From the NCBI GenBank assembly GCA_030524545.1, contig JAUNGM010000030.1, positions 1-49,425 on the forward strand: DNA of 49,425 nt, in the 5' to 3' direction. Below the pieces are notes generated by a model. It worked only from the letters and a program-made list of their open reading frames with translations. It searched no databases and was not told where the DNA came from. Position 1 is the stretch's first letter. Each line of letters begins with the position of its first letter. A program made the position numbers and the translations under genes. Source of the stretch: Eubacteriales bacterium (lineage in GTDB: Bacteria > Bacillota > Clostridia > Lachnospirales > Lachnospiraceae). Shown one piece after another: positions 9,124-17,572 of the stretch.

Positions 9124-10791
9124 ATGGAGAACGAGACTGTTTCTAAGAATTTTATAGAAAATATTATAGATAAGGATCTGGCGGATGGCGTTTATGATAC
9201 CGTGCATACCCGCTTTCCTCCGGAACCGAATGGCTATCTGCATATCGGCCATGCCAAATCCATTCTTCTGAATTACGGACTTTCCCAGGAATATAACGGC
9301 AAATTCAATATGCGTTTTGATGATACGAATCCCACCAAAGAAAAGACCGAGTTTGTAGAATCTATTAAAGAGGATATTAAATGGCTGGGTGCAGACTGGG
9401 AGGACAGGCTGTTTTTTGCATCGGATTATTTTGAAGAGATGTATGAGGCCGCTGTGAAGCTTATTAAGAAGGGGAAAGCTTATGTGTGCGACCTGACCGC
9501 AGATGAGATCCGTGAATACCGCGGCACGCTGAAAGAGCCGGGAAAAGAAAGCCCTTACCGCAACCGCAGCGTGGAGGAAAACCTGAAGCTGTTCGAAGAA
9601 ATGAAAGAGGGCAGATATGAGGATGGAACGAAGGTTCTTCGTGCAAAGATCGATATGGCTTCCCCGAATATGAACATGCGTGACCCGGTAATCTACCGTG
9701 TGGCTCATATGACGCACCACAATACCGGAGATAAATGGTGCATTTACCCGATGTATGATTTCGCACATCCCATTGAGGATGCGATCGAGGGAATTACCCA
9801 TTCCATCTGTACCCTGGAATTTGAAGATCACCGTCCTCTTTATAACTGGGTGGTTACGGAACTGGAATATCCCCATCCTCCCAAACAGATTGAGTTTGCC
9901 AAACTCTATCTGACAAATGTGGTGACAGGTAAGCGCTATATTAAGAAGCTGGTAGAGGACGGCATTGTAGATGGCTGGGATGACCCGCGCCTTGTTTCCA
10001 TTGCAGCACTTCGCCGCCGGGGCTATACACCGGAATCCATTAAGATGTTTGTAGACCTGTGCGGAGTTTCCAAGGCAAACAGTTCCGTAGATTATGCAAT
10101 GCTGGAATACTGTATCAGAGAAGATCTGAAGCTGAAGCGTCCGCGTATGATGGCCGTACTTGATCCGATTAAACTTGTGATCGACAATTATCCGGAGGGA
10201 CAGGTAGAATATCTGGATGCCCCCAACAATATGGAGAATGAATCTCTGGGCAGCCGTAAGATTCCGTTTAGCGGAGAACTTTATATTGAGCGGGAAGACT
10301 TCATGATCGATCCGCCAAAGAAGTATAAACGCCTTTTCCTGGGAACGGAAGTGCGCCTTATGAATGCTTACTTTGTGACATGTACCGGATTTGAAGCGGA
10401 TGATGACGGAACCGTTCATGTAGTTCACTGCACCTATGACCCTGCTACTAAGGGCGGCAATGCACCGGACGGACGCAAGGTCAAAGGAACGATCCACTGG
10501 GTAGAAGCATCCAATGCGGGCAGGGCTGAGGTTCGTCTGTATGAAAATATTGTGGATGAAGAGAAAGGTGTTTACAACAAAGAGGACGGCTCTCTGAACG
10601 TCAACCCCAATTCTCTGACAAAAGTGACTGCCTATGTAGAGCCGGCTCTGATGGAAGCGAAAGGCTATGAAAGCTTCCAGTTTGTAAGAAATGGTTTCTT
10701 CTGCGCAGATGTTCACGATTCTAAGGAAGGGGCACCGGTATTTAACCGTATTGTTTCCCTGAAGAGCTCTTTTAAGCTGCCAAAGGCCTGA
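9124..10791 (+). CDS. glnS: Glutaminyl-tRNA synthetase
   Basis: A class I aminoacyl-tRNA synthetase of 555 residues that charges tRNA-Gln with glutamine in the cytosol. The N-terminal catalytic domain carries the HIGH signature at residues 40-43 in [12 protein letters not shown], preceded by FPPEP, and the [19 protein letters not shown] block typical of GlnRS rather than of GluRS. The second signature (KMSKS, usually VMSKR in GlnRS) reads VTGKR at 267-271, within a region otherwise matching the family. The C-terminal half has the two-beta-barrel anticodon-binding region (about 350-550) with LYIEREDF. I chose ATG 9124 because AGGAGGG at 9111-9117 sits 6 bases upstream; an ATG at 9070 has no such site. 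It is the first host gene after the prophage and appears monocistronic, with a terminator downstream. Confidence 0.96.
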   Translation: MENETVSKNFIENIIDKDLADGVYDTVHTRFPPEPNGYLHIGHAKSILLNYGLSQEYNGKFNMRFDDTNPTKEKTEFVESIKEDIKWLGADWEDRLFFASDYFEEMYEAAVKLIKKGKAYVCDLTADEIREYRGTLKEPGKESPYRNRSVEENLKLFEEMKEGRYEDGTKVLRAKIDMASPNMNMRDPVIYRVAHMTHHNTGDKWCIYPMYDFAHPIEDAIEGITHSICTLEFEDHRPLYNWVVTELEYPHPPKQIEFAKLYLTNVVTGKRYIKKLVEDGIVDGWDDPRLVSIAALRRRGYTPESIKMFVDLCGVSKANSSVDYAMLEYCIREDLKLKRPRMMAVLDPIKLVIDNYPEGQVEYLDAPNNMENESLGSRKIPFSGELYIEREDFMIDPPKKYKRLFLGTEVRLMNAYFVTCTGFEADDDGTVHVVHCTYDPATKGGNAPDGRKVKGTIHWVEASNAGRAEVRLYENIVDEEKGVYNKEDGSLNVNPNSLTKVTAYVEPALMEAKGYESFQFVRNGFFCADVHDSKEGAPVFNRIVSLKSSFKLPKA

Positions 10792-10851
10792 GAGGCCCGG
10801 ACAGACTGTGCGGATTTTTTCGGAGACCGCAAACCGTTTTTACCGTATATC

Positions 10852-10908
10852 AAGGAGAGGTTCGGGAATGGGTACCGTATCAGGTGCCCGGAGCCTTCTC
10901 TTTGTTTA
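10852..10908 (+). terminator. Terminator hairpin after glnS
   Basis: An outer stem with small bulges (AAGGAGAGGTTC at 10852-10863 with GAGCCTTCTCTT at 10891-10902) encloses a second stem, GGGTACC/GGTGCCC, around GTATCA; TGTTT follows. It lies about 60 bases after the glnS stop codon. Confidence 0.6.
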
Positions 10909-10976
10909 TAGAAACTGCGGGATTTGATGACCGCAGACAAAAAACAACTCATGAACCAATGTGGAGGGTAGAAAAC

Positions 10977-11369
10977 ATGAAGAGACTTAATGTGGCAAAA
11001 AAAGACGCATGTATGGCATGTAAGGCCTGTGAAATCGCCTGTTCAGAGGCATTTTACAAAGAATTTAACGAAGACTATTCCTGTATTCGTATTGGAGTAG
11101 CTAAAGACGGCGAAACACCGAAACCAAGCGTATGTGTACAGTGCGGCAAATGCGCCAAAGCATGTCCGGAAGGTGCGATCACACAGAATGCCAAAGGCGT
11201 GTACATGATCAATAAGAAGAAATGTGTAGGATGCGGCAAGTGTGTGGAAGCCTGTCCGTTCCATGTAATCGTAAAAGCAGAAGATAAAGAATATGCAAGC
11301 AAATGTATTGCCTGCGGAATCTGCGTAAAGGCCTGTCCTATGGACGTTCTTGAAATTAAAGAGGCATAA
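10977..11369 (+). CDS. Ferredoxin-like protein with four [4Fe-4S] cluster motifs
   Basis: A 130-residue iron-sulfur protein, probably a soluble electron carrier or a stand-alone relative of the HycB/CooF electron-transfer subunits. Sixteen cysteines fall in four CxxCxxCxxxC groups: 12/15/18/22, 53/56/59/63, 83/86/89/93 and 110/113/116/120, three of them followed by proline as in classical ferredoxins. There is no signal peptide or membrane segment, so it acts in the cytoplasm. ATG 10977 is chosen over an upstream ATG at 10884 because GGAGGG at 10963-10968 is correctly spaced and the homology-like region starts here. No partner oxidoreductase or hydrogenase gene is adjacent, so the physiological partner cannot be named. 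A strong terminator follows. Confidence 0.88.
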   Translation: MKRLNVAKKDACMACKACEIACSEAFYKEFNEDYSCIRIGVAKDGETPKPSVCVQCGKCAKACPEGAITQNAKGVYMINKKKCVGCGKCVEACPFHVIVKAEDKEYASKCIACGICVKACPMDVLEIKEA

Positions 11370-11401
11370 TTGGCTTTTCGAATACATAAACCATAAGCAG
11401 A

Positions 11402-11443
11402 AGGGGCTGCGGTCACTGTATCATACAGCAAACCGCAGCCCCT
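11402..11443. terminator. Bidirectional terminator between convergent genes
   Basis: AGGGGCTGCGGT (11402-11413) pairs perfectly with ACCGCAGCCCCT (11432-11443), with a further CTGTAT/ATACAG stem inside the loop. It sits between the + strand ferredoxin gene and the - strand acidic protein gene and could serve both. Confidence 0.85.
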
Positions 11444-11464
11444 GATTTGTATTTGGAATGAAGA

Positions 11465-11857
11465 TTATTCTTCTGTTTCTGATTCGGTAACCGCTTCTTC
11501 TGCAACAGCGTCGGGTTCCTGAGCATCGTCGGCAGCTGCTTCCATATCATCAGCAGCCTCCTGCACTTCATCAGTAGCTTCTTCTGCAACAGCGCCGGCT
11601 TCTTCCGTTTCGCCGGCAGCTTCTTCTGTTTCAGATGCCTCTTCCCAGGAAACGAAATCCTCAGGTGTTTCTTTTTCTTCCGGCTCTTCCTCCGGTGCAT
11701 CAGTTTCTTCCTGGAGATCATCTTCGAAATCGTCGTCCATATCTTCGCATTCCCGGCATGGTTTCTTCTTCATCAGGACAGCTGCTAAAGCGCCGGCTGC
11801 TGCTGCGGTAGCAGCTCCTAATGCAACAAGTCCCCAATATTTGTTTACCTTTGCCAT
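11465..11857 (-). CDS. Small acidic protein with one N-terminal membrane segment
   Basis: I do not recognise the family. The 130-residue protein has a short basic start (MAKVNKYW), an Ala/Gly-rich hydrophobic segment (about residues 8-29) and then KKKPCRECED. The remaining hundred residues are almost entirely Glu, Asp, Ala and Thr, with repeated EEA, AADD and ETEE runs. The positive residues just after the hydrophobic segment suggest a membrane anchor with an acidic, probably disordered cytoplasmic tail. On the - strand an AGGAGA site lies 8 bases upstream of the ATG. The tail composition could be low-complexity filler or a cation or protein-binding region; no function can be assigned. Confidence 0.7.
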   Translation of the reverse strand: MAKVNKYWGLVALGAATAAAAGALAAVLMKKKPCRECEDMDDDFEDDLQEETDAPEEEPEEKETPEDFVSWEEASETEEAAGETEEAGAVAEEATDEVQEAADDMEAAADDAQEPDAVAEEAVTESETEE

Positions 11858-11996
11858 AATACCGTTCTCCTTTCAATTTTTGGCCGAATAGCCATTATGG
11901 TATTCTATGGATTCATTATTTTTATAATGAGTTAACACTATTTTACTACTTTTTTACAAAAAAGAAAAGGGTTATGTGCGGAAGATGTAAAAGTGG

Positions 11997-12025
11997 TTGC
12001 CACTTTTTTTTTTACAGGTTATACT
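11997..12025 (+). promoter_or_regulatory. Sigma-A type promoter for the maf operon
   Basis: TTGCCA at 11997-12002 and TATACT at 12020-12025 are separated by 17 bases that contain a 10-base T run. Transcription would start about 50 bases before the maf ATG. Confidence 0.7.
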
Positions 12026-12083
12026 ATAGCGGTAGAAATAGTACAGGGATTATTTGAGACTAACATGAAAAAGAGGAGAGAAA

Positions 12084-12668
12084 ATGAGAAGAATCATTCT
12101 GGCGTCAGCATCCCCGCGCAGAAAGGAATTGCTGGAAAAAGCGGGTGTCTCTTTTGAAATCCGGCCAAGCATGGATGAAGAAAGAGTTACTTCCGTACTG
12201 CCTGAAGAAATAGTAAAAGAGCTTTCTTATCATAAAGCATGGTCTGTGGCCGGAGAAATAGAAGAGGGAACCATTATTATAGGAGCGGATACGATCGTAT
12301 CATATAAGGGGTGTATTCTGGGCAAACCGGCGGATGAGGAGGATGCGGCTGAGACACTGATGAAACTGCAGGGAAATACCCATCAGGTTTATACGGGGGT
12401 TACGGTACTTCTGTGTGATCATGGTGAATGGAAGCCGTTTACTTTTGCCGAACAGACGGATGTGACCTTCTATCCTGTGTCTGAGGAGGAAATCAGGACT
12501 TATGTGAGAAGCGGAGAGCCCCTGGATAAGGCCGGAAGCTATGGGATTCAGGGAAGTTTTGGGATTTATGTGAAAGGAATCTGCGGGGATTACTCCAATG
12601 TGGTCGGGCTTCCTGTAGCACGGCTTCTTTATGAAATGAAACAGCAGGGAATTGATTTGAGAGGATGA
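12084..12668 (+). CDS. maf: Maf family nucleoside triphosphate pyrophosphatase
   Basis: A 194-residue Maf/Ham1-fold enzyme that hydrolyses dTTP, UTP or modified nucleotides to monophosphates and has been linked to septum and cell-division control. The N-terminal phosphate-binding motif SASPRRKELL (about 8-17), the GADTIV motif with the catalytic Asp (about 70-75), GKPADEEDA (about 83-91) and DKAGSYGIQG (about 151-160) are all present. The length is normal. GAGGAGAG precedes the ATG. The stop codon lies within 10 bases of the start of the next phosphatase gene, so the two are translationally close and form the start of a four-gene operon of small hydrolases. Confidence 0.94.
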   Translation: MRRIILASASPRRKELLEKAGVSFEIRPSMDEERVTSVLPEEIVKELSYHKAWSVAGEIEEGTIIIGADTIVSYKGCILGKPADEEDAAETLMKLQGNTHQVYTGVTVLLCDHGEWKPFTFAEQTDVTFYPVSEEEIRTYVRSGEPLDKAGSYGIQGSFGIYVKGICGDYSNVVGLPVARLLYEMKQQGIDLRG

Positions 12669-12673
12669 GACAA

Positions 12674-13333
12674 ATGATAAAAGCATGTATTTTTGATTTG
12701 GATGGAACACTGGCAGATACACTGGAATCTATGGCCTATGTGGCAAATGAGATCATGAAGAAATTCGGCCTGAAAGAGCTTCCGGTAGATAATTTCCGTT
12801 ATTACTGCGGAGAGGGAGCCAATATGCTTATGCGCCGCTGCCTGAAAGATGCAGGAGATCCGGAACTGACAAGGTTTGAGGAAGGAGCGAGAATCTACAG
12901 GGAAATGTTTGCAGCAGATCCCATGTACAGGGTTACTCATTATCCGGGAATGCCGGAAACTCTGAAAGAATTGAAAAAAAGAGGGGTCAGGCTTGCTGTC
13001 TGCTCCAATAAACCCCATCTGGCTGCAGTAAAGGTCATTGCACAGATGTTCGGAGATGATTTTGATATGGTGATCGGGCAGAGTGACGCGATACGCAGAA
13101 AGCCGGCACCGGACGGGCCGCTGAAAGTAGCAGAGGAATTTGGCGTAAAACCCGAAGAATGTATGTACATAGGGGATACCAGAACCGATATGCTTACAGG
13201 GAAGGCTGCCGGGATGTATACGGTAGGAGCTTTGTGGGGATTCCGTGACCTGAAGGAGCTTACCGAGAGCGGAGCGGACATCATTGCAGAAAAACCGATG
13301 GATTTACTGAAGATTTATGAGGAAAAGAAATGA
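12674..13333 (+). CDS. HAD-superfamily phosphatase, phosphoglycolate phosphatase-like
   Basis: A 219-residue HAD hydrolase of subfamily IA. Motif I is FDLDGTLADT (about residues 6-15) with the nucleophile Asp, motif II is the CSNKP segment, motif III is RRKPAPDG, and motif IV is YIGDTRTDM. The cap is helical and inserted after motif I, as in Gph and PgmB relatives. The substrate could be 2-phosphoglycolate, pyrophosphate or another small phosphoester. I prefer ATG 12674, which has GAGAGG 9 bases upstream; an in-frame ATG at 12665 overlaps the maf stop codon but has that same site directly against it. The gene ends with an ATGA overlap with the next HAD gene. Confidence 0.88.
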   Translation: MIKACIFDLDGTLADTLESMAYVANEIMKKFGLKELPVDNFRYYCGEGANMLMRRCLKDAGDPELTRFEEGARIYREMFAADPMYRVTHYPGMPETLKELKKRGVRLAVCSNKPHLAAVKVIAQMFGDDFDMVIGQSDAIRRKPAPDGPLKVAEEFGVKPEECMYIGDTRTDMLTGKAAGMYTVGALWGFRDLKELTESGADIIAEKPMDLLKIYEEKK

Positions 13334-14145
13334 TTAAATTAGTAGCGAGTGATTTGGACGGGACATTGCTGCTGAATGGTGCGCAGCAGATTCCGGAGGA
13401 AGTGTTTTCCCTGATCCGCAGGCTGAAGGATATGGGAATTCTTTTTGTCGCAGCAAGCGGAAGACAGTATTCCAATATGAAGCGTCTGTTTAAACCGGTG
13501 TTTTCTGATATGGCCTTTGTCTGTGAAAATGGTGCAATGGCGGTCTGGAACGAGAAAGTTCTTTACCAGGACGGGTTTGATCAGACGCTGGCGAGGGACA
13601 TCCTGGAGGCTGTTTATGGGAAGGAAGGCGCGGAATTTTCCTGTTCTACAAAGGACTTCTATTATATCAGGCCGAAAACACAGCATTATTATGATCTGAT
13701 GACGAAAGTGGTGAAGACAGACTGCAAAGTGATCGGGGATTTCTCAGAAATGACGGAGAAGTGTATGAAACTGGCTGTTTATGAGCAGGCCGGGATGAGA
13801 GAGGAATCTATCCGTTACTGGCAGGAGCGTTTCAGGGACAGATGTACGGTGGTTACATCCGGTAATGATTGGGTGGACTTTATACCTTTTGGGATTAATA
13901 AAGCAAAAGGAGTAAGGAAATATCAGGAAATCCTGAACATCCGGCCAGAGGAATGCCTTGTATTCGGGGATGAATTTAATGATGTGGAGATGCTTCAGGC
14001 AGTTCCATGGAGTTTTGCCATGGCCCACTCGAAGGATGGGGTAAAGGCTGCTGCGGAGTATCAGACAGAGCGTGTGGAGCCTGTACTGGAGAAGCTGATT
14101 CAGGCAGGCGGAAAGATGGAGGAGGTAATAAAGAATGTACAGTAA
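13330..14145 (+). CDS. Cof-type HAD phosphatase
   Basis: A 271-residue HAD subfamily IIB enzyme of the Cof/YidA type, usually acting on sugar phosphates or flavin/pyridoxal phosphates. Visible motifs are SDLDGTLL (about 7-14), AASGRQ (about 41-46), the catalytic lysine in INKAKGV (about 193-199) and GDEFNDVEML (about 217-226); the C2 cap lies between motifs II and III. It shares an ATGA start-stop overlap with the preceding HAD gene, so the two are probably translationally coupled, and its own 3' end overlaps the next small gene by 11 bases. The precise substrate is not predictable from the sequence. Confidence 0.92.
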   Translation: MIKLVASDLDGTLLLNGAQQIPEEVFSLIRRLKDMGILFVAASGRQYSNMKRLFKPVFSDMAFVCENGAMAVWNEKVLYQDGFDQTLARDILEAVYGKEGAEFSCSTKDFYYIRPKTQHYYDLMTKVVKTDCKVIGDFSEMTEKCMKLAVYEQAGMREESIRYWQERFRDRCTVVTSGNDWVDFIPFGINKAKGVRKYQEILNIRPEECLVFGDEFNDVEMLQAVPWSFAMAHSKDGVKAAAEYQTERVEPVLEKLIQAGGKMEEVIKNVQ

Positions 14146-14392
14146 AGAAAGCGTGGAAACATTTTTGGAAAAACAGGGCCGGCTTTTTGATGAGAGGGTG
14201 GCAGAGAACTATGAGGAAGCGGAGGAGTTTTTGGAAGAGTGTATGGCTGTGGAAGTAAATTCTCTCAAAGAAGTAAAGAAATATCTGGACGGGGCAGGCG
14301 CTGATGTGGAAGGGATGTCCCTGGAAGAGATAGCGGATGCCTGTGAAGTATTCGAGCTTCCTTCCGGAAAATATCTGATCGTTGAAGGCTGA
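14135..14392 (+). CDS. Small conserved-looking acidic protein of unknown function
   Basis: An 85-residue soluble protein rich in Glu and Asp, starting MYSKESVETFLEKQG. The predicted fold is mainly helical with a short C-terminal strand (GKYLIVEG). A GGAGG site 10 bases before the ATG lies inside the preceding Cof gene, and the genes overlap by 11 bases, so translation is likely coupled. Its length, ribosome site and operon position make it a real gene, but I do not recognise the family. It is the last gene of the maf-HAD-HAD operon. Confidence 0.8.
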   Translation: MYSKESVETFLEKQGRLFDERVAENYEEAEEFLEECMAVEVNSLKEVKKYLDGAGADVEGMSLEEIADACEVFELPSGKYLIVEG

Positions 14393-14418
14393 TCTTTATT
14401 TAAACGGGAAAATACAGA

Positions 14419-14448
14419 TTACATTCTTATGTGATCGTATGCTACAAT
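14419..14448 (+). promoter_or_regulatory. Candidate promoter for the surface protein gene
   Basis: TTACAT at 14419-14424 and TACAAT at 14443-14448 are 18 bases apart. This leaves a leader of about 100 bases before the ATG at 14556, with a strong AAAGGAGG site. A second GATACAAT-like box occurs about 60 bases further on. Confidence 0.45.
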
Positions 14449-14555
14449 AGGGATACCAAAGAGACGGTTCTTTTGGCTTGTGTATTCCGTAAGGATACGA
14501 TACAATACAAATAGAGTCACATTTAAATCAATGGAAAGGTAAAGGAGGATGACTT

Positions 14556-17366
14556 ATGAGAAAATCAAGAATCCTGGCAGTATTCATGTCTGTACTGATG
14601 ATGATTTCCATGCTTCCTGCAGTGGTTTTTGCAGCGGCGCCGGCCGGAAACCTGGAAGGCGAACTGAAGATCAAAGGGGCAGCAGCGGTGGATGTCACTT
14701 TAAAGGCAGATTATAAGAAGGTAAAACCAGAGGGGATGACGGATGATTACGTCAGTTTTTTATGGCAGAGAAAGGTTTCAGACTCTGATTCTCTGGTAGA
14801 TCTTGGAAAAGAAAAAACATATAAAGTAACATCCGAGGATGTCGGATATAAAATTGTACTTACGATCACCGGTCTTGAGGATAAAGGTATCACCGGTACA
14901 CTGAAAGCAACCAGTGATGTAGTAACAGAGGCAGCTGCTCAGGAGCAGGAGCCTGCGGAAGCGGAATCGCAGGAAGTGATTCCGGAGGAACAGCCGGAAG
15001 TTTCTGAGGAGATTCAGGAGCAGGAGTCCCAGGAAGTGATTCCGGAGGAACAGCCGGAAGTCTCTGAAGAGATTCAGGAGCAGGAGTCCCAGGAAGTGAT
15101 TCCGGAAGAACAGACAGAGGTCTATGAGGAAATTCCGGAGGAGCAATCCCAGGAAATACTCCCGGACGCACAGGTAGAGGAAGAAGTATACAATACGGAC
15201 GGTGAGGAACTGACACCGGCAGAAGAGCCGGCTGCAGGGGAAGAGAATTACGGTGACGAAGAGTTGACACCGGTAGAGGAAACTGAAATGGAAGAGAATG
15301 TCCAGGATGAGTTTACTTCCTTTAACGCAGAAGCAGTTACGGAGGATGGAAGCGGTGTTTTAGACTTCGGTACGTTGACCGCAGGAGCAGCAGGAGACGT
15401 GGAAGCACAGTATATTACTGTGAAAAATACCGGAACAGGTACATTGAATTTCGAAGAAATCAGCCCGGAGCATTTCATGGTTCAGGATATTACGGAACCG
15501 CTGGAAGCTGGTCAGGAAGTAAGATTATGGATCCAGCCGAGAGAGGGAATCGGGACAGGTACTTATACGGATACCATTACTTATTCCAGCAGTGAACTGG
15601 CAACGGCTTCCTTTGAGGCAACGGTTACGGTAGTCGAGAACGATTCGGTTGTACAGGAAGATGAGCAGACAGGAAGTGACGAACAGCCTGCAGATGTGGA
15701 GAATACAGAAGGTACTGATAGTGAAGCTCCCGATAATACGACTGTGACAGAACCGGAGCAGAATCCGGATACAGATGAACCGGCAGATACGGATGACCCG
15801 GAAGATCCCGATGATCCGTCAGATATTGAAGCTCCGACGGAACCGGAAGACCCGGCAGATACGGAAGACCCGACAGAACCGGAAGATCCAGTAGAACCAG
15901 TAGATCCTGAGGACCCGCAGGAACCGATGATTAATATAGAGGTTTCAACGGATAATATTGATTTTGGAAAAGTGACAGAAGGCTATGAAACAGCACCGGT
16001 ACCAGAGACAGTGACCATTGCTAACCTTGGTGATGAGGATGTTACTCTGGCACAGCCGATTAGTGCTAATGACTATTATGAAATCACGGAGCTTTCTTCA
16101 GAAGTGATTCCTGCAGGTGAAACCGTGGCTTTCACAATTCAGCCCAAAATCGGTCTGCCGGCAAATCCGTATAAGGATGTTATTTCTATATGCAGTGCGG
16201 AGGATATGGAAAATCCGCTTGCGGATATTACCATAACCTTTGAAGTAGAAAAGAAAATCGTACACAAGCTGACAGTTAATCCGGAAACCCTTGACTTCGG
16301 AAGTGTTACCAGCGGTTACAAGGAAGCACCAAAAGCTCAGAAGATTACGATTACCAATGATGGAAACGTAACAGAGACTCTGGAACAGCCGTCAGACAGC
16401 GATACTTTTACAGTCGGAGCTTTATCGGCAGTGGAATTGGAACCGGGTGCATCCTGTACCTTTACGGTTCAGCCTGTTATCGGATTGGAAGCGGGCGATT
16501 ATCAGGAAGATATTGAAATTCCGAACACGTCTGGAGACACGTTGGTTGTTACAGCAACCATTACCGTAAATAAGAAACCGGAAGACAAATCCGTGAAGCT
16601 GACAGCTATTCAGAAGCCGGCGGAAATCACAGGCCTTCCGAACGGTACTGAGAAAACAGCAGAATCCCTGAAACTTCCGGCAACGGTTGTGATTGAAACA
16701 ACCAAGGACGATATGAAGGCGAATGTGGCATGGGATGTAAAAGGGTGTGAATATGATCCAAACGGAACTTCAGCACAGACCTTTACGGTAAAAGGAACCG
16801 TGACTTTGCCGGATGGCGTTAAGAATCCTAATGAAGTAAGTCTGGTAACATCTGTAAAAGTCACTGTAAACGGATATACGGCAAATGTGGCGTCGGCAGA
16901 CGATAACCAGATTACAGGAATTACCCCGAATGGGCAGTATACAACCAAATCCACAATTTCCTTCACTGCTGTTGGTGCCGGTATGGATAATGCAAGCCCG
17001 CGTAAAGGTGATGTGCGCTATCTTCCGCTGAACTGGACAGTAGTCAACACGAATACATGGACCAGTGCACCGTATGCAGCAAGCTTCGGAATGGGAAGAA
17101 GCGGAAACTATACGTTAAGCGTTGTTTTCAACCGTCAGGAATACGATGGAAGCAACTGGGTAAACAAGGGAGAGCAGGATACGAAGAAGGTTTCCTTTAG
17201 CGTTGTTCAGGCAGCAGAGCAAACAGTTACCCCGACTCCTGGAGCAAACCAGAAGAAAGCAGTTCAGACGGGTGACGATACGCCGATCATTCCACTCGTA
17301 ATAGCATTGATCATTGCGATTGTATGCATTGCAGGCGTTGTGGTTTACCGGAAGAAAAATAAATAA
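14556..17366 (+). CDS. Repeat-rich cell-wall-anchored surface protein
   Basis: A 936-residue secreted protein. A signal peptide (residues 1-27: Lys/Arg start, hydrophobic core, AVVFAA end) is followed by an Ig-like region (about 30-125), a 20-residue Glu/Gln-rich tandem repeat (about 139-205), and three beta-sandwich modules that each begin with a DFG motif and carry an IQP or VQP strand (about 266-362, 462-563 and 572-672), resembling ASH or choice-of-anchor D domains. The first two are separated by a Pro/Asp/Glu-rich linker (about 365-460). A further Ig-like region follows (about 680-780). The C-terminus has VQTGD, a long hydrophobic segment and RKKNK, which is a variant sortase sorting signal. 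It is probably displayed on the cell wall as an adhesin or structural stalk; the ligand is unknown. Confidence 0.88.
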   Translation: MRKSRILAVFMSVLMMISMLPAVVFAAAPAGNLEGELKIKGAAAVDVTLKADYKKVKPEGMTDDYVSFLWQRKVSDSDSLVDLGKEKTYKVTSEDVGYKIVLTITGLEDKGITGTLKATSDVVTEAAAQEQEPAEAESQEVIPEEQPEVSEEIQEQESQEVIPEEQPEVSEEIQEQESQEVIPEEQTEVYEEIPEEQSQEILPDAQVEEEVYNTDGEELTPAEEPAAGEENYGDEELTPVEETEMEENVQDEFTSFNAEAVTEDGSGVLDFGTLTAGAAGDVEAQYITVKNTGTGTLNFEEISPEHFMVQDITEPLEAGQEVRLWIQPREGIGTGTYTDTITYSSSELATASFEATVTVVENDSVVQEDEQTGSDEQPADVENTEGTDSEAPDNTTVTEPEQNPDTDEPADTDDPEDPDDPSDIEAPTEPEDPADTEDPTEPEDPVEPVDPEDPQEPMINIEVSTDNIDFGKVTEGYETAPVPETVTIANLGDEDVTLAQPISANDYYEITELSSEVIPAGETVAFTIQPKIGLPANPYKDVISICSAEDMENPLADITITFEVEKKIVHKLTVNPETLDFGSVTSGYKEAPKAQKITITNDGNVTETLEQPSDSDTFTVGALSAVELEPGASCTFTVQPVIGLEAGDYQEDIEIPNTSGDTLVVTATITVNKKPEDKSVKLTAIQKPAEITGLPNGTEKTAESLKLPATVVIETTKDDMKANVAWDVKGCEYDPNGTSAQTFTVKGTVTLPDGVKNPNEVSLVTSVKVTVNGYTANVASADDNQITGITPNGQYTTKSTISFTAVGAGMDNASPRKGDVRYLPLNWTVVNTNTWTSAPYAASFGMGRSGNYTLSVVFNRQEYDGSNWVNKGEQDTKKVSFSVVQAAEQTVTPTPGANQKKAVQTGDDTPIIPLVIALIIAIVCIAGVVVYRKKNK
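14970..15168 (+). repeat. 60-bp tandem repeat in the surface protein gene
   Basis: Three full 60-bp units (14970-15029, 15030-15089, 15090-15149) and a partial fourth encode QEVIPEEQPEVSEEIQEQES-like 20-mers. The first two units are almost identical at DNA level and the later ones are diverged, which suggests expansion by slippage or recombination and possible copy-number variation between strains. Confidence 0.9.
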
Positions 17367-17378
17367 AAGACAAAAATA

Positions 17379-17414
17379 ACAGGGCATTGCGTAAGCGATG
17401 CCCTGTTTTTTTTC
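17379..17414 (+). terminator. Intrinsic terminator after the surface protein gene
   Basis: A 12-bp stem (17379-17390 with 17395-17406, one G-T pair) and a GTAA tetraloop are followed by a run of eight T, 12 bases after the stop codon. Confidence 0.93.
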
Positions 17415-17457
17415 GACAGCTTTGAATGGAAAATAGAATTGTTTAATTGTAAAATTA

Positions 17458-17484
17458 TTAGCACTCATTTTAAATGAGTGCTAA
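17458..17484. promoter_or_regulatory. Perfect CIRCE operator (HrcA binding site) upstream of htpG
   Basis: TTAGCACTC (17458-17466), nine bases, then GAGTGCTAA (17476-17484): an exact match to the CIRCE consensus bound by the heat-shock repressor HrcA. It lies just upstream of the TTGACT promoter and overlaps a possible second promoter (TTGTAA 17447-17452 and TTAAAT 17470-17475, 17-base spacer). This predicts heat-inducible expression of htpG. Confidence 0.95.
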
Positions 17485-17491
17485 ATTTTGC

Positions 17492-17520
17492 TTGACTTTT
17501 TATAAGAACCGTATTAGTAT
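17492..17520 (+). promoter_or_regulatory. Promoter of htpG
   Basis: TTGACT at 17492-17497 and TAGTAT at 17515-17520 with a 17-base spacer. The start would be near 17527, giving a leader of about 45 bases with an AAAGGAG site. Confidence 0.65.
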
Positions 17521-17572
17521 ATTGGATAGAAATTTAAAAATAAATAAATTCAAATAAAGGAGTGTGGACAGC

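Noticed and set aside
9109-10716. A 535-codon open frame on the - strand across glnS
   Set aside because: It is antisense to a clear GlnRS gene, encodes no recognisable domain and has a Cys/His/Phe-rich composition typical of the reverse of a real coding frame.
14778-15270. - strand frames opposite the surface protein repeats
   Set aside because: Leu/Phe/Arg- and Pro-rich repeats mirror the Glu/Gln repeat of the real gene; no start signals.
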